Of a DNA stretch of 64,000 nt, positions 25,978 to 35,258 are shown piece by piece (the stretch's first letter is position 1; every line of letters begins with the position of its first letter). Position numbers and translations under genes: made by a program. The notes under the pieces were generated by a model. It was not told the DNA's origin. It saw only the letters and a program-made list of their open reading frames with translations, and did no database searches. Origin of the DNA: LZORAL124-50-18 sp051208045 (lineage in GTDB: Bacteria; Pseudomonadota; Gammaproteobacteria; Pseudomonadales; Oleiphilaceae); contig JBPJFY010000001.1 in assembly GCA_051208045.1 (NCBI GenBank), positions 248,001-312,000 of the forward strand. Direction: 5' to 3'.

Positions 25978-26886
25978 ATGTCCCTGAGAGACACGGGTAT
26001 TCTGATCGCGTTAGCGGCCATTTGGGGAGCATCCTTTCTGTTTATGCGGGTTGCGGTGGTGGAGTTTGGTGCCGCGCCACTGATGGAGGTGCGGATTGTG
26101 GTGGGTGCGCTCTGCCTGTTACCGGTGTTGCTCTGGCGGTATCGAAAGTCCGTTAATAGAGCTCTGGTGAAACATATGCTGGTGGTGGGCGCGACAAACT
26201 CCGCGCTGCCATTCACCTTATTGGCGTACGCCACCATATACCTGAGTGCCGGTTATACCTCGCTGTTGAACTCGACGGTGCCCTTGTGGAGCGCAATCAT
26301 TGGCGCGTTCTGGCTGAATGACGCGCTGACTCGCTGGCAGATGCTGGGGATCTTTCTTGGCTTTGTCGGTGTATTTGTACTGATTCTGGGGCAGGGGACG
26401 CTGGATTTTTCCGGCACGACGCTGGCCATCATCGCCTCACTGCTGGCGACATTGAGCTATGCCGTTTCTGCAAACTACACCAAAAAGAATCTGCAGGGAG
26501 TGCCTGCCATGGTGAGCTCTGCCTTGAGTTTAGTGATGGCATCGTTTCTACTGCTGCCGTTTGCGTGGCATGCCTGGCCGACCACAGCCATTTCCTGGGC
26601 TTCCTGGGGGCACGGAATTGCTCTGGGGGTGCTCTGTACGGCGGTGGCGTACTTGCTGTTTTTTGGATTGATCGAGCGCATTGGGGCAACAAAATCTGTG
26701 TCGGTGACGTTTCTGATTCCTGCATTTGCGGTAGTGTGGGGCTGGATGTTTCTGGATGAATTACTGACGCTGTCGATGTTGGCCGGGTGCGCTATTATCT
26801 TCGCGGGGACCGCACTGACGTTAGGTTTGATTGCGCCACAGATGCGTGAGGCGATCTCTGCGGTGCGTGATGAGGGCGTTCTTTAA
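25978..26886 (+). CDS. EamA/DMT-family transporter, 302 aa
   Basis: Ten predicted transmembrane helices and two homologous halves (each EamA, about 140 residues) mark the drug/metabolite transporter superfamily. The opening ALAAIWGASFLFMRVAVVEFG and FLGFVGVFVLILGQG, and the second-half VLCTAVAYLLFFGLIERIGATKSVSVTFLIPAFAVVWG, are typical of RhaT/YdcZ-like exporters of small metabolites. The substrate is unknown. The gene's stop codon overlaps that of the convergent PAS-protein gene by four bases (26883-26886). The 290-base upstream gap is AT-rich and holds no gene. Confidence 0.88.
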   Translation: MSLRDTGILIALAAIWGASFLFMRVAVVEFGAAPLMEVRIVVGALCLLPVLLWRYRKSVNRALVKHMLVVGATNSALPFTLLAYATIYLSAGYTSLLNSTVPLWSAIIGAFWLNDALTRWQMLGIFLGFVGVFVLILGQGTLDFSGTTLAIIASLLATLSYAVSANYTKKNLQGVPAMVSSALSLVMASFLLLPFAWHAWPTTAISWASWGHGIALGVLCTAVAYLLFFGLIERIGATKSVSVTFLIPAFAVVWGWMFLDELLTLSMLAGCAIIFAGTALTLGLIAPQMREAISAVRDEGVL

Positions 26887-27770
26887 AGGCCCAGAGAATC
26901 CAGCAGGTCATCCACCTCGCTTTGGGTGCTGTCGCTTTCCGCAAACTCCTGGGTTTGCAGGTTTTTGGAGGATTGACCGGAGTTCTCGAACAACTCCTTC
27001 AGTTGCAGCATGGTCAGCAGGAACTTCTGGTCAGTAATTTGATCTTGGGTGTATAAATCCATGCTGCGCATGAGCTGTTCGTTGACCACCTGCTGAATCG
27101 CCGCGCGGTGGTCTTCGGACAGGTCAGGAATGGTGGCGAACACTTTTTCTACCATTCCCTCCGTAATCTCCATCTGTTGCTCTTTCATGGACTGGTATTT
27201 GGTGTTGACCTTTTCCAGCTCTTTACCGCAGGATTTCACCACTTTTTTAATCTGCTCGGTTTTTTCAGACAGTTCGGCTGTCCGCTCTTCCACCCGTTGT
27301 TCCAGATTTTCATTCAGTGCTTTGATTTCTATTTCGGTTTGCTTGCGCTTCGTGATATTGCTGATGAGCACGATAAAAACGATCTCGTCATCGTGCATCA
27401 ACTTGTAGGTCGACAGTTTCAGCCAACGCTCTGCGCCATCAATCAACGTCTGCATCTCGTAGCTGCCGCTTTCCTGCTCTTTGGCGGCGAGGTACTCCAG
27501 ATACAGACAATCGGAGGCGAGTGTTTCCTCGTCATCCCCCATCATCACCAGCCCGCCGCGTGCCTCGATGGGCTCAAATTCCATCATGGAGAGCATTTCG
27601 ATTTCCGGGACCAAATCCACCAATGTCTTGCCTTCCACTTCCCCTTCATTCTTGTTAAAAATGTTGCGGACGCGCGGGGTGGCGGATTCGACGACGCCGT
27701 TGCTCTGAATGCTGAGCATGGCAAAGTCCGCTACCAGTTTCAGGATATCGAAAAGTTCACTCTGTCGCAT
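26883..27770 (-). CDS. PAS-domain protein with C-terminal coiled coil, no recognisable output domain, 295 aa
   Basis: Residues about 10-135 resemble a PAS sensor domain with a PAC-like end (ERWLKLSTYKLMHDDEIVFIVLISNITKRKQTE). A long coiled coil follows (about 135-200, ALNENLEQRVEERTAELSEKTEQIKK), which in sensor kinases would connect to a histidine kinase. Here the kinase H-box and ATPase are absent; instead the protein ends with a helical domain (KVFATIPDLSEDHRAAIQQVVNEQL) and an acidic tail. It may be a signalling adaptor or regulator that works with another protein. Start ATG 27770. It is convergent with the EamA gene and probably monocistronic. Confidence 0.7.
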   Translation of the reverse strand: MRQSELFDILKLVADFAMLSIQSNGVVESATPRVRNIFNKNEGEVEGKTLVDLVPEIEMLSMMEFEPIEARGGLVMMGDDEETLASDCLYLEYLAAKEQESGSYEMQTLIDGAERWLKLSTYKLMHDDEIVFIVLISNITKRKQTEIEIKALNENLEQRVEERTAELSEKTEQIKKVVKSCGKELEKVNTKYQSMKEQQMEITEGMVEKVFATIPDLSEDHRAAIQQVVNEQLMRSMDLYTQDQITDQKFLLTMLQLKELFENSGQSSKNLQTQEFAESDSTQSEVDDLLDSLGL

Positions 27771-27865
27771 GGTTTACCTGGGCTCCCGGCGTAGTTGGAT
27801 TCTCAACGATTGAGGCCAAAGCGTGGCTTCTAATCAGTATAGATCGAATTTGTCGGGTTGCGCGG

Positions 27866-29362
27866 TCAATCCGGGATTTGCGTTGAATACAGCATGACGT
27901 AACCAAATGGCTCTCCCAACGGGTGGTTCGTCACGGCAGGGTCACCCACCAGAGTGGCCTCTTCGCCAGTGCTTCCATCCACGCGCAGGAGGATATCTTC
28001 GTTGAGCGTCCATTGGCTTTCCCCGGCATAGGTCAACATCCGGATGTGCTTCTCTTGTTGACCCGGTTCTTGAGTAAACCCGAAATACCGGTAGTCTTCG
28101 CCGATTTTGGCCCCATTGGCCATCACGACAAACGGGGTTGTCGAAAAGTCTGCGAGCGATTCAAACTGAAGGCCATCATAAGAGATGGCGTGGTGATTCG
28201 CATTCGGCGTACCCCCGGCGAAAAATTCGTAATGGGCGGCTTCGTTGCCGACACCCTCTACCCAGACAAGATTGGGGTCCAGCACTTGCCCATTGTCCAC
28301 TTCGTAGCGCACGCCCTCTTCGACCGTCCAGGAGAGCAGATCCACCGACGTCGCGGAGTAGGTGCGTGCGTTGGACGTGAAATACATGCGATACTTGCCG
28401 GGGGCATACTCGACCACGGTCGGGTCGACCTGGTTGCGCATGGTTTCGGGCCTGTCGGAAAACTGCAGTGATTTGTACGTCCAGTTGACGAGGTCGGCAG
28501 AGTAAGCCGCAACGGTGGTGTCAATTAATGCACCGGTGGCGTCCTGCCACATGACATAAAACGCCCATACGATGCCATCCCGGAGAATGATGGCGGGCAC
28601 ATCTGCCTGATCAGACAGGGTGACACCGGTGCGCTGCCAGCTGAAGCCATCCTGAGAGGTGGCGATACGAATGCGGCGGTTCCAGGGGCCATTCCCATCC
28701 ACATTACCGGCCGCACCACTGGCTGGCGTAAAGTCGTTTGCTGAATGGATGCGCTCCGTAATTTCTGCACACACGGTAGCGGCAGAGCTTGCCTGGCTGT
28801 CCACTTTCAACACGAACGCTGCCAATTCGTCGGCGGTCAGAGCAGGTTCCGTAGCCCGGCCCTCTGCTGCCACCACGTAATGTTGTGCGACGGTCAGTCG
28901 GTTGTCCACCACGGCTTTGTCTGTGTTTTGAGCGCCGTGAAAAATGTCGAGCGCAATAGTTTGCAGCGTTTTGGTCTCCTCGGTCAGTGCCGTGACATAA
29001 AATGCTTTGCCTGCGGGTTCCGCTGCACGCCCAAGTAATTGCTGATAGAGGTTTTCAACGAGCGCGTCATTGGATAACCCACCAAATCGTGCGTTGTATT
29101 CGGCGGACTGTGCGAAGGCATCAATGATTTCGTCAAGGTTACCATTGGCCGTGCCCAGCCTGTCTGACCAGAAGGCCAAACCGCCCGCATCGCCAGGTCG
29201 ACCGTAATACGCGAGATATGCAGACAGCACCTGCGCTTCAATCTGTGAGAAGGCCCGAGAGACGCATTGGGCGGGGCTTTCAAACGCCAGGGACAGCATC
29301 AGGCTGCCCATCAGCCAACTGCGGGCTCGCTGTGACGGGCAATTACTGGTTTTTTTTCTCAT
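27866..29362 (-). CDS. secreted DUF4214 plus beta-propeller (glycosidase-like fold) protein, 498 aa
   Basis: A signal peptide (MRKKTS... to about residue 32) is chosen by starting at the ATG 29362, since the frame extends upstream without a plausible leader. Residues about 38-190 are a DUF4214 domain (AYYGRPGDAGGLAFW, LYQQLLGRAAEPAGKAFYV), related to the one in the 1412-residue protein at 21449. Residues about 230-498 have the repeated W-x-DG-x-x-W strands (SQDGFSWQRTGVTL, YSADLVNWTYKSL) of five-bladed propellers seen in GH43/GH32/GH68 and related proteins, though I see no confident catalytic triad. Carbohydrate binding or hydrolysis is an inference from the fold only. Confidence 0.65.
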   Translation of the reverse strand: MRKKTSNCPSQRARSWLMGSLMLSLAFESPAQCVSRAFSQIEAQVLSAYLAYYGRPGDAGGLAFWSDRLGTANGNLDEIIDAFAQSAEYNARFGGLSNDALVENLYQQLLGRAAEPAGKAFYVTALTEETKTLQTIALDIFHGAQNTDKAVVDNRLTVAQHYVVAAEGRATEPALTADELAAFVLKVDSQASSAATVCAEITERIHSANDFTPASGAAGNVDGNGPWNRRIRIATSQDGFSWQRTGVTLSDQADVPAIILRDGIVWAFYVMWQDATGALIDTTVAAYSADLVNWTYKSLQFSDRPETMRNQVDPTVVEYAPGKYRMYFTSNARTYSATSVDLLSWTVEEGVRYEVDNGQVLDPNLVWVEGVGNEAAHYEFFAGGTPNANHHAISYDGLQFESLADFSTTPFVVMANGAKIGEDYRYFGFTQEPGQQEKHIRMLTYAGESQWTLNEDILLRVDGSTGEEATLVGDPAVTNHPLGEPFGYVMLYSTQIPD

Positions 29363-29500
29363 AGGGCTCTCTCTGTTGCTGCCTTCCGCCGTTGGGTAGG
29401 AATTCCGTGCCTTGGTCAACTTTCGATCTATACTGAACAGGTGTGACACAATCAAATTAACCTTTGAATTCCCAAAATAATACGAAAAACAGGCGGGATT

Positions 29501-30682
29501 ATGCCATCACTATTTACCAAAGGGTTGCTACGCCAATGCGTGATGTTTGAACTGGTGTTTGGGTTACTGGGCGGAATCTTGCTGCCGTTTGTTTTGCCCG
29601 AAACCATGAGCGCATTGCAAATCGACATTATGGCGGCGGTTATCTTTGTACTCCATTTGGCGGCGTTGGCCGTGTTTCTGCACTTGCGGGTTTCCAAGCG
29701 ATTAAATGTGCTGCATGATTACATGGTGCTGGTGGCGGACACCGAGCGCGCACCGGACGCTGAGCCGGTGGACGAAGGACCCGATGAAGTGGGGCGCATC
29801 ATTCGCGATTTAACCGGATTCGTTGTGAATCTTCGTGAAGTGATGGTGGATATTCGCCTGGATGCCGAGTCGGTGAGCGCGGGCGCACAATCCCAGGCAA
29901 CGGAGCTGCGGCTGGCTTCCCGCGAAATGACCGACAGTGCGGAACAGATCCGTGCCCTCGCGACGACCATCAATGATGTGACGGCGACGTCCGACTCACT
30001 CGCTTCCAGTGCCGATTTCATGGTGGAAACTTCATCCCAGGTATCTGATTTGCTCAAGAAGGGGGTGACCGTTTCTGAAAACCATCAGCAAGCGATGGAC
30101 GAACTGGTCAAAAGCATGCATGAAATTGGTAAAGGCATCGCGCAATTACAGGCCGAAAGTGCCGAAATCGGTTCGGTACTGCAAGTGATTCGCAGCATTG
30201 CGGAACAAACGAACTTATTGGCCTTGAATGCCGCGATAGAGGCGGCCCGGGCCGGTGAACATGGGCGTGGTTTTGCGGTGGTGGCGGATGAGGTGCGTGC
30301 CCTGGCGAGCCGAACGCAGGAATCCACGGTGGAAATTGATCAAGTGGTGGCGCGCTTGTCTGAACGGTGTAATCAGGCGGTGTCGGATATGGATAAAGGG
30401 TCTCGGCTTTCTGAAAGCAGTATGCAACAGAGTCATGAGGTCGAGCAGTTTCTTCAGCAGATTGGCTTGATTTTCAGGCAGGTCGATCACCTCACATCAA
30501 GCATGCGTGCCGGCTCCAAACGGCAGCATGCAGACACGGAAGAGATCAATAAGCGGATCGAAGCCATTTCGGCCAAAGGCGTGGAGGTTGCCGGTGATCT
30601 GGATATGATAGTGGAGCGTGCGGCAGAACAGGAAATGATTGCTCACGAAGTAGACAGTACGCTAAACCGTATCTGCGTCTGA
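29501..30682 (+). CDS. methyl-accepting chemotaxis-like signalling protein without a periplasmic sensor, 393 aa
   Basis: Two hydrophobic helices near the N-terminus (about 15-35 and 42-65) are separated by only a few residues, so there is no sizeable periplasmic ligand-binding domain. The C-terminal half is a chemoreceptor signalling domain: the hairpin tip reads RSIAEQTNLLALNAAIEAARAGEHGRGFAVVADEVRALASRTQ. Heptad-repeat helices flank it. Such short transmembrane receptors may sense the membrane, cytoplasmic signals or partner proteins. No CheR/CheB-binding pentapeptide is visible at the end. GGCGGG precedes the ATG closely. It stands divergent from the DUF4214-propeller gene. Confidence 0.85.
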   Translation: MPSLFTKGLLRQCVMFELVFGLLGGILLPFVLPETMSALQIDIMAAVIFVLHLAALAVFLHLRVSKRLNVLHDYMVLVADTERAPDAEPVDEGPDEVGRIIRDLTGFVVNLREVMVDIRLDAESVSAGAQSQATELRLASREMTDSAEQIRALATTINDVTATSDSLASSADFMVETSSQVSDLLKKGVTVSENHQQAMDELVKSMHEIGKGIAQLQAESAEIGSVLQVIRSIAEQTNLLALNAAIEAARAGEHGRGFAVVADEVRALASRTQESTVEIDQVVARLSERCNQAVSDMDKGSRLSESSMQQSHEVEQFLQQIGLIFRQVDHLTSSMRAGSKRQHADTEEINKRIEAISAKGVEVAGDLDMIVERAAEQEMIAHEVDSTLNRICV

Positions 30683-30692
30683 GCGTCTGCAA

Positions 30693-31670
30693 TTATCCCA
30701 GTGCGATCTGGGATTTGTCTGACTGGCACAACTGGTCATGGAGCTTTCGCACGAAGTCCGCTTTGGGGGTGGTTCTGCTGCTTCCCATCTGCGTCACAAA
30801 TCGGCATGAGGCAAACTGTTTTGCTGCCTGCTCATAATCCGTCACCCACTTCTTTCGTTGGCTCATGCGTTCGGGATGAATAGGCCAAACACCTGGTCTG
30901 GGCTTGATAGGCCCGACGCCAATACGCCAGGGTTTGGGGCTTACGCGCGCTCGAAAGCAGTGCTGATTCCGACACATTTTGGTGTAAAGCGCGTCTGACT
31001 GGAATGCTTCCAGCAGTTGTTGCGTCTTGTCCTGGGCGGGATCATAGGTTGAATTCATGAGCAGTACCCGGTGACCCAGCGGGGTTCGGTATACCCGGAT
31101 ATTCAACTCCGGGTGATCGCGTGAAACCGCTTTGATTGTCTGCATGGACTGTTCTTCGGGGCCGCCGCCAGCGTTGCGATGGGCGCGTCGATACACTTTG
31201 GCTAGCCAAGGGGTCAGTACCCCGGTGATCAGTAATCCCGCCAGAAAAATGGACCACTGGCCAAAGGCATAGCCAGTGACAGCAGATGCTCCGAGCAGGG
31301 TGAGAAACAGTATGGTTGAGATGCTCAAAGCTGCTTCCGGCGGAAAATCGATGTCTGCGAAAAACACATCCGGTGTGTTGAGGCACAGCGCGCCATAGGA
31401 GTTGCGCGAAATGATCACATCCTGATGCCGAGCCACGACTTCTTCTCGAATCGGGATACCTTCGGCACCGTTATACGCGGTTTTGTGGTCGATCCTTCGT
31501 ACCGTTCCCTGCCGCTCAAGCTCACGTATCGCCTCCGACAACCGTTGATCTGCGTGAGCTTTGGCTGCCTGCTCGCTGGTGTCCGACCAGCCAAACCGCT
31601 TCAGCGTAAACTGTTTGCCTTGGATTCGCTGGGTTGATTTGGATTCAGACCAATATTGTGGAACGATCAT
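30693..31670 (-). CDS. conserved hypothetical protein with two central membrane segments, 325 aa
   Basis: I do not recognise a named family. Two adjacent hydrophobic stretches at about residues 113-150 (ISTILFLTLLGASAVTGYAFG, IFLAGLLITGVLTPWLA) are flanked by soluble N- and C-terminal parts. Features that look conserved rather than random are DVFFADIDF near residue 105, IRVYRTPLGHRVLLMNSTYDP and KMCRNQHCFRARVSPKPWRIG. These recall proteins of unknown function with a split nucleic-acid-enzyme-like core, but I cannot assign one. The gene ends 10 bases from the convergent chemoreceptor gene and lies just upstream of the PFOR gene's end on the same strand. Confidence 0.6.
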   Translation of the reverse strand: MIVPQYWSESKSTQRIQGKQFTLKRFGWSDTSEQAAKAHADQRLSEAIRELERQGTVRRIDHKTAYNGAEGIPIREEVVARHQDVIISRNSYGALCLNTPDVFFADIDFPPEAALSISTILFLTLLGASAVTGYAFGQWSIFLAGLLITGVLTPWLAKVYRRAHRNAGGGPEEQSMQTIKAVSRDHPELNIRVYRTPLGHRVLLMNSTYDPAQDKTQQLLEAFQSDALYTKMCRNQHCFRARVSPKPWRIGVGPIKPRPGVWPIHPERMSQRKKWVTDYEQAAKQFASCRFVTQMGSSRTTPKADFVRKLHDQLCQSDKSQIALG

Positions 31671-31682
31671 GGGTTTCCTTGG

Positions 31683-34600
31683 CTATCGCGCATCAGGGTG
31701 GAATTCGGCTGCGCCGCGTGTCGCCATTTCTTCATACACCTCCCACTTGCGAAGTGCAACCTTTTGCGCGATTTCCATCAACCGCCGCGCTTCTTCGGGA
31801 TGGCTTTGCGCCAGCGTTTTGAACCGTGTTTCATGTTGGCGGTACTCACTCAGCGAAATGGTGGGGCGCAGGCTGTCGAGGCTAAACGGATTGCCGCCGG
31901 TTTCCCGGATGATTGGATTGTAGCGAATCAGGGGCCAGTGGCCGGAGGCAACGGCGCGTTTTTGTTGCTTTAGTCCGTCACGCATATCAATACCATGGGC
32001 GATACAGTGACTGTAGGCGATAATCAGGGAGGGGCCGTTGTAGGCTTCTGCCTCTCGCATCGCCTGAATGGTCTGCTGAGGATTCGCCCCCAGCGCGATG
32101 CGTGCCACATACACGTTCCCGTAGGCAATGGCTTGAAGTGCGACTTCTTTTTTCGGAATCAGTTTGCCCCCCGCAGCAAATTTCGCCACGGCCCCAAGGG
32201 GTGTCGACTTTGACATTTGTCCACCAGTGTTGGAGTACACTTCGGTATCCATTACGAGAATGTTGACGTCGCGCCCGGAGGCCAGCACATGATCCACGCC
32301 GGAAGAGCCAATGTCATAAGCCCACCCATCTCCACCCACAAGCCATATGGAGCGGCGAACCAGATGATCGAGTAACGAGAGGAGGTATTGTGCTTCTTCT
32401 GAGGGATCGTCTTCGATGAGCGAACGAACCTGGTCTACCTGTGCGCGCAGTGTACGGATTTCAAATTCCTCGCGTTGCGGCGCATGAAGAATACTGTCTA
32501 CCAGTGCGTTGCCCAGGCGGTGGCGAAAGCGGTTCAATGCCTGATGTGCGTTTTCTCGGTGGGCATCGGCGGTCAGGCGAAAGCCAAAGCCAAATTCGGC
32601 GTTGTCTTCAAACAGCGAGTTTGCCCAGGCGGGCCCTCTGCCTTCGGCATTTTTTGCCCACGGCGTCGTGGGTAGATTGCCCCCATAGATGGAGGAACAC
32701 CCAGTGGCATTCGCCACCAGCATCCGGTCGCCAAACAGTTGGGTGAGAATACGCAGGTAGGGCGTTTCGCCACAACCGGCGCAGGCCCCGGAAAACTCAA
32801 ACAAGGGTTCTAAAAACTGCACGCCCCGTACCGTAGAAAAATCCACTCGGGATCGATCGTTGACGGGGAGTGATTCAAACCAGGTCAGGGCGGCTTTTTC
32901 GCGTGCCAGAATTGGCGCTTTGTCGGTCATGTGAATGGCTCGAACAGGGGCCTGATCCGGGGTGGTCACTTCCCGCACCGGGCAGGCTTCCACACACAGG
33001 CCACAGCCGGTGCAATCCTCAGGATAGACCTGTAGCATGTAGTGTGTGTTTGGAAAGCCGCGGGCGGAGATGGGTGCGGACTTCGCGCCAGCGGGGGCAT
33101 TGGCCAGCTGGTCAGTGTGGTAAAACTTGGCGCGGATGCAGGCATGTGGACAAACGAGTGAGCAGTTGCCGCACTGAATACACAAGTCTTCACGCCATTC
33201 CGGTATCATTTGAGCGATGTTTCGCTTTTCCCAACGGCTGGTCGCGGTCGGGTAAGTGCCATCTACAGGCAGTTGGGATACCGGGATGAGGTCGCCACGG
33301 CCTGCGAGCATTTCCGCCGTGACTGTCCGCACAAATTCGGGGGCTTCCGGACTGACCGAACCAATGCGATCGGGTTTGTTGCCCCAGTGCGCCGGGATCG
33401 GCACGGGATACAGGTGAGCAAGTGTGTCGTCCACCGCAGCAAAATTTTGGTCGATCACCTCTTGGCCTTTGCGGGCATAGGTTTTTTCGATGGCGTGCTT
33501 GATCAGTGTGATGGCTTCGTCTTTGGGCAGGATGCCCGCCAGCGCAAAAAAGCAGGTCTGCATAATCGTATTGATGCGATTTCCCATGCCGTTAGTGCAA
33601 GCAACATCGTAGGCATTGATGGTGAAGACGCGTACCTGTTTTTGGATAATCTGCCGCTGCAAGCGCTCCGGCAGCTCTTCCCACAACTGCTCCGCGGTGT
33701 GCGGGCTGTTGATTAACAGAGTCGCCCCTTCCGCAGCCTGGGCTAGCAGGTCGATGGTATGGACGAATTGAAATTGGTGACAACCGATGAAGCTCGCTCG
33801 GTCAATCAGATAAGGCGCATCAATGGGTTTGGGCCCAAAACGCAGATGAGAAACCGTCGTCGAACCGGACTTTTTGGAGTCGTACACGAAATACGCCTGG
33901 GCGAAAACCTCGGGCAGCCCGCCAATGATCTTGATACTGTTTTTGTTAGCACCCACGGTGCCGTCAGCGCCCAAACCAAAAAACAGGCATTGCGTTTGCT
34001 CGGGTGGCGCAATGTGAAAGTCGGCATCCCAGCTCAGGCTGAGGTGGGAAACATCATCCTGTATGCCAATGGTAAAGTGTTTTTTTCCTCTCGGCGTCAT
34101 ATTGTCAAACACCGCACAGCACATGGCTGGTGTAAATTCTTTGGACGATAAGCCGTAGCGTCCGGCGTAGAGTGCAGGCAGTGTGGATCGCTGTCCCTGT
34201 TGAAGCCCTTCTACCAGCGCACTGATCACATCATGATACAAGGGTTCACCGTGGGCCCCCGGCTCTTTGGTCCGGTCGAGTACACTCACATCAGTCACTG
34301 TGCCGGGCAGAGCCGCCAGGAGTGCCGCCACCGGAAACGGGCGGTACAGCCGAATTTGCAGAACACCCAGTTTCGCACCCTGTGCGTTCAGGTGGTCGAC
34401 CGTGGTTTTGACGGTCGCAGCGGCAGAGCCCATCACCACGATGACCTTTTCCGCGTCGGCTGCGCCGGCGTATTCCACAAGGCGGTAGGATCGCCGGGTG
34501 AGTGAGGCAAACCGATCCATCGCCTGCTGGACAATCTCGGGCACCTGCGCGTAAAAGGGATTCACACTCTCCCGGCCTTGAAAGTACGTATCCGGATTTT

Positions 34601-35258
34601 GTGCCGTGCCGCGCATCACGGGTCGATTGGGGTTGAGTGCCCGGGCCCGATGCTGATGCACCAGGGGAATGTCAATCATGGCGCGAATCTGGTCATCACG
34701 GATTTTTTCGATCTTGTTGATCTCATGGGAGGTACGAAAACCATCAAAAAAATGGATGAATGGCACGCGGGCCTGGAGTGTCGCACAGTGGGCAATCATT
34801 GCCATATCCTGGGCTTCCTGCACCGAGGCAGAATTGAGTAAGGCGAATCCGGTACTGCGCACGGCCATGATGTCCTGATGGTCGCCAAAAATAGACAGTC
34901 CCTGAGCCGCCAGCGAGCGCGCGGCGACGTGAAAGACTGTGGGCGTCAGTTCGCCCGCGATTTTGTACATGTTGGGAATCATCAACAGCAGGCCCTGGCT
35001 GGCGGTGAATGTGGTCGATAATGCGCCCGTTTGTAAGGCCCCATGGACCGCGCCCGCTGCCCCGCCTTCGCTTTGCATTTCAGCCACGGCAGGTATGCCG
35101 CCAAACAGGTTGCTCTTCCCGGCTTGCGCCCAGGCATCGGCCAGTTCGGCCATGGTTGAGGAGGGGGTGATTGGATAGATCGCACAGATCTCAGACACAT
35201 TGTAAGCGACCCAGGCAGCGGCCTCGTTGCCATCTACCATGACCATGGTATTGCTCAT
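31683..35258 (-). CDS. nifJ: pyruvate:ferredoxin (flavodoxin) oxidoreductase, 1191 aa
   Basis: This single-chain enzyme oxidises pyruvate with CoA to acetyl-CoA, CO2 and reduced ferredoxin. The order is the usual one: domain I beginning at NEAAAWVAYNVSEICAIYPITPSS, the gamma-like domain (GLGADGTVGANKNSIKIIGG), two 4Fe-4S motifs (CIQCGNCSLVCP, CTGCGLCVEACP) and the thiamine-diphosphate domain with GDGWAYDIGSSGVDHVL and GQMSKSTPLGA. A third cluster-ligand set is at FSGACAGCGETPY. Length is normal (about 1170-1200 aa). The start codon overlaps the stop of the upstream iron-sulfur flavoprotein by four bases, so the two are co-translated. PFOR is oxygen-sensitive in many organisms, unusual next to cytochrome c4 and heme genes. 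Confidence 0.95.
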   Translation of the reverse strand: MSNTMVMVDGNEAAAWVAYNVSEICAIYPITPSSTMAELADAWAQAGKSNLFGGIPAVAEMQSEGGAAGAVHGALQTGALSTTFTASQGLLLMIPNMYKIAGELTPTVFHVAARSLAAQGLSIFGDHQDIMAVRSTGFALLNSASVQEAQDMAMIAHCATLQARVPFIHFFDGFRTSHEINKIEKIRDDQIRAMIDIPLVHQHRARALNPNRPVMRGTAQNPDTYFQGRESVNPFYAQVPEIVQQAMDRFASLTRRSYRLVEYAGAADAEKVIVVMGSAAATVKTTVDHLNAQGAKLGVLQIRLYRPFPVAALLAALPGTVTDVSVLDRTKEPGAHGEPLYHDVISALVEGLQQGQRSTLPALYAGRYGLSSKEFTPAMCCAVFDNMTPRGKKHFTIGIQDDVSHLSLSWDADFHIAPPEQTQCLFFGLGADGTVGANKNSIKIIGGLPEVFAQAYFVYDSKKSGSTTVSHLRFGPKPIDAPYLIDRASFIGCHQFQFVHTIDLLAQAAEGATLLINSPHTAEQLWEELPERLQRQIIQKQVRVFTINAYDVACTNGMGNRINTIMQTCFFALAGILPKDEAITLIKHAIEKTYARKGQEVIDQNFAAVDDTLAHLYPVPIPAHWGNKPDRIGSVSPEAPEFVRTVTAEMLAGRGDLIPVSQLPVDGTYPTATSRWEKRNIAQMIPEWREDLCIQCGNCSLVCPHACIRAKFYHTDQLANAPAGAKSAPISARGFPNTHYMLQVYPEDCTGCGLCVEACPVREVTTPDQAPVRAIHMTDKAPILAREKAALTWFESLPVNDRSRVDFSTVRGVQFLEPLFEFSGACAGCGETPYLRILTQLFGDRMLVANATGCSSIYGGNLPTTPWAKNAEGRGPAWANSLFEDNAEFGFGFRLTADAHRENAHQALNRFRHRLGNALVDSILHAPQREEFEIRTLRAQVDQVRSLIEDDPSEEAQYLLSLLDHLVRRSIWLVGGDGWAYDIGSSGVDHVLASGRDVNILVMDTEVYSNTGGQMSKSTPLGAVAKFAAGGKLIPKKEVALQAIAYGNVYVARIALGANPQQTIQAMREAEAYNGPSLIIAYSHCIAHGIDMRDGLKQQKRAVASGHWPLIRYNPIIRETGGNPFSLDSLRPTISLSEYRQHETRFKTLAQSHPEEARRLMEIAQKVALRKWEVYEEMATRGAAEFHPDAR

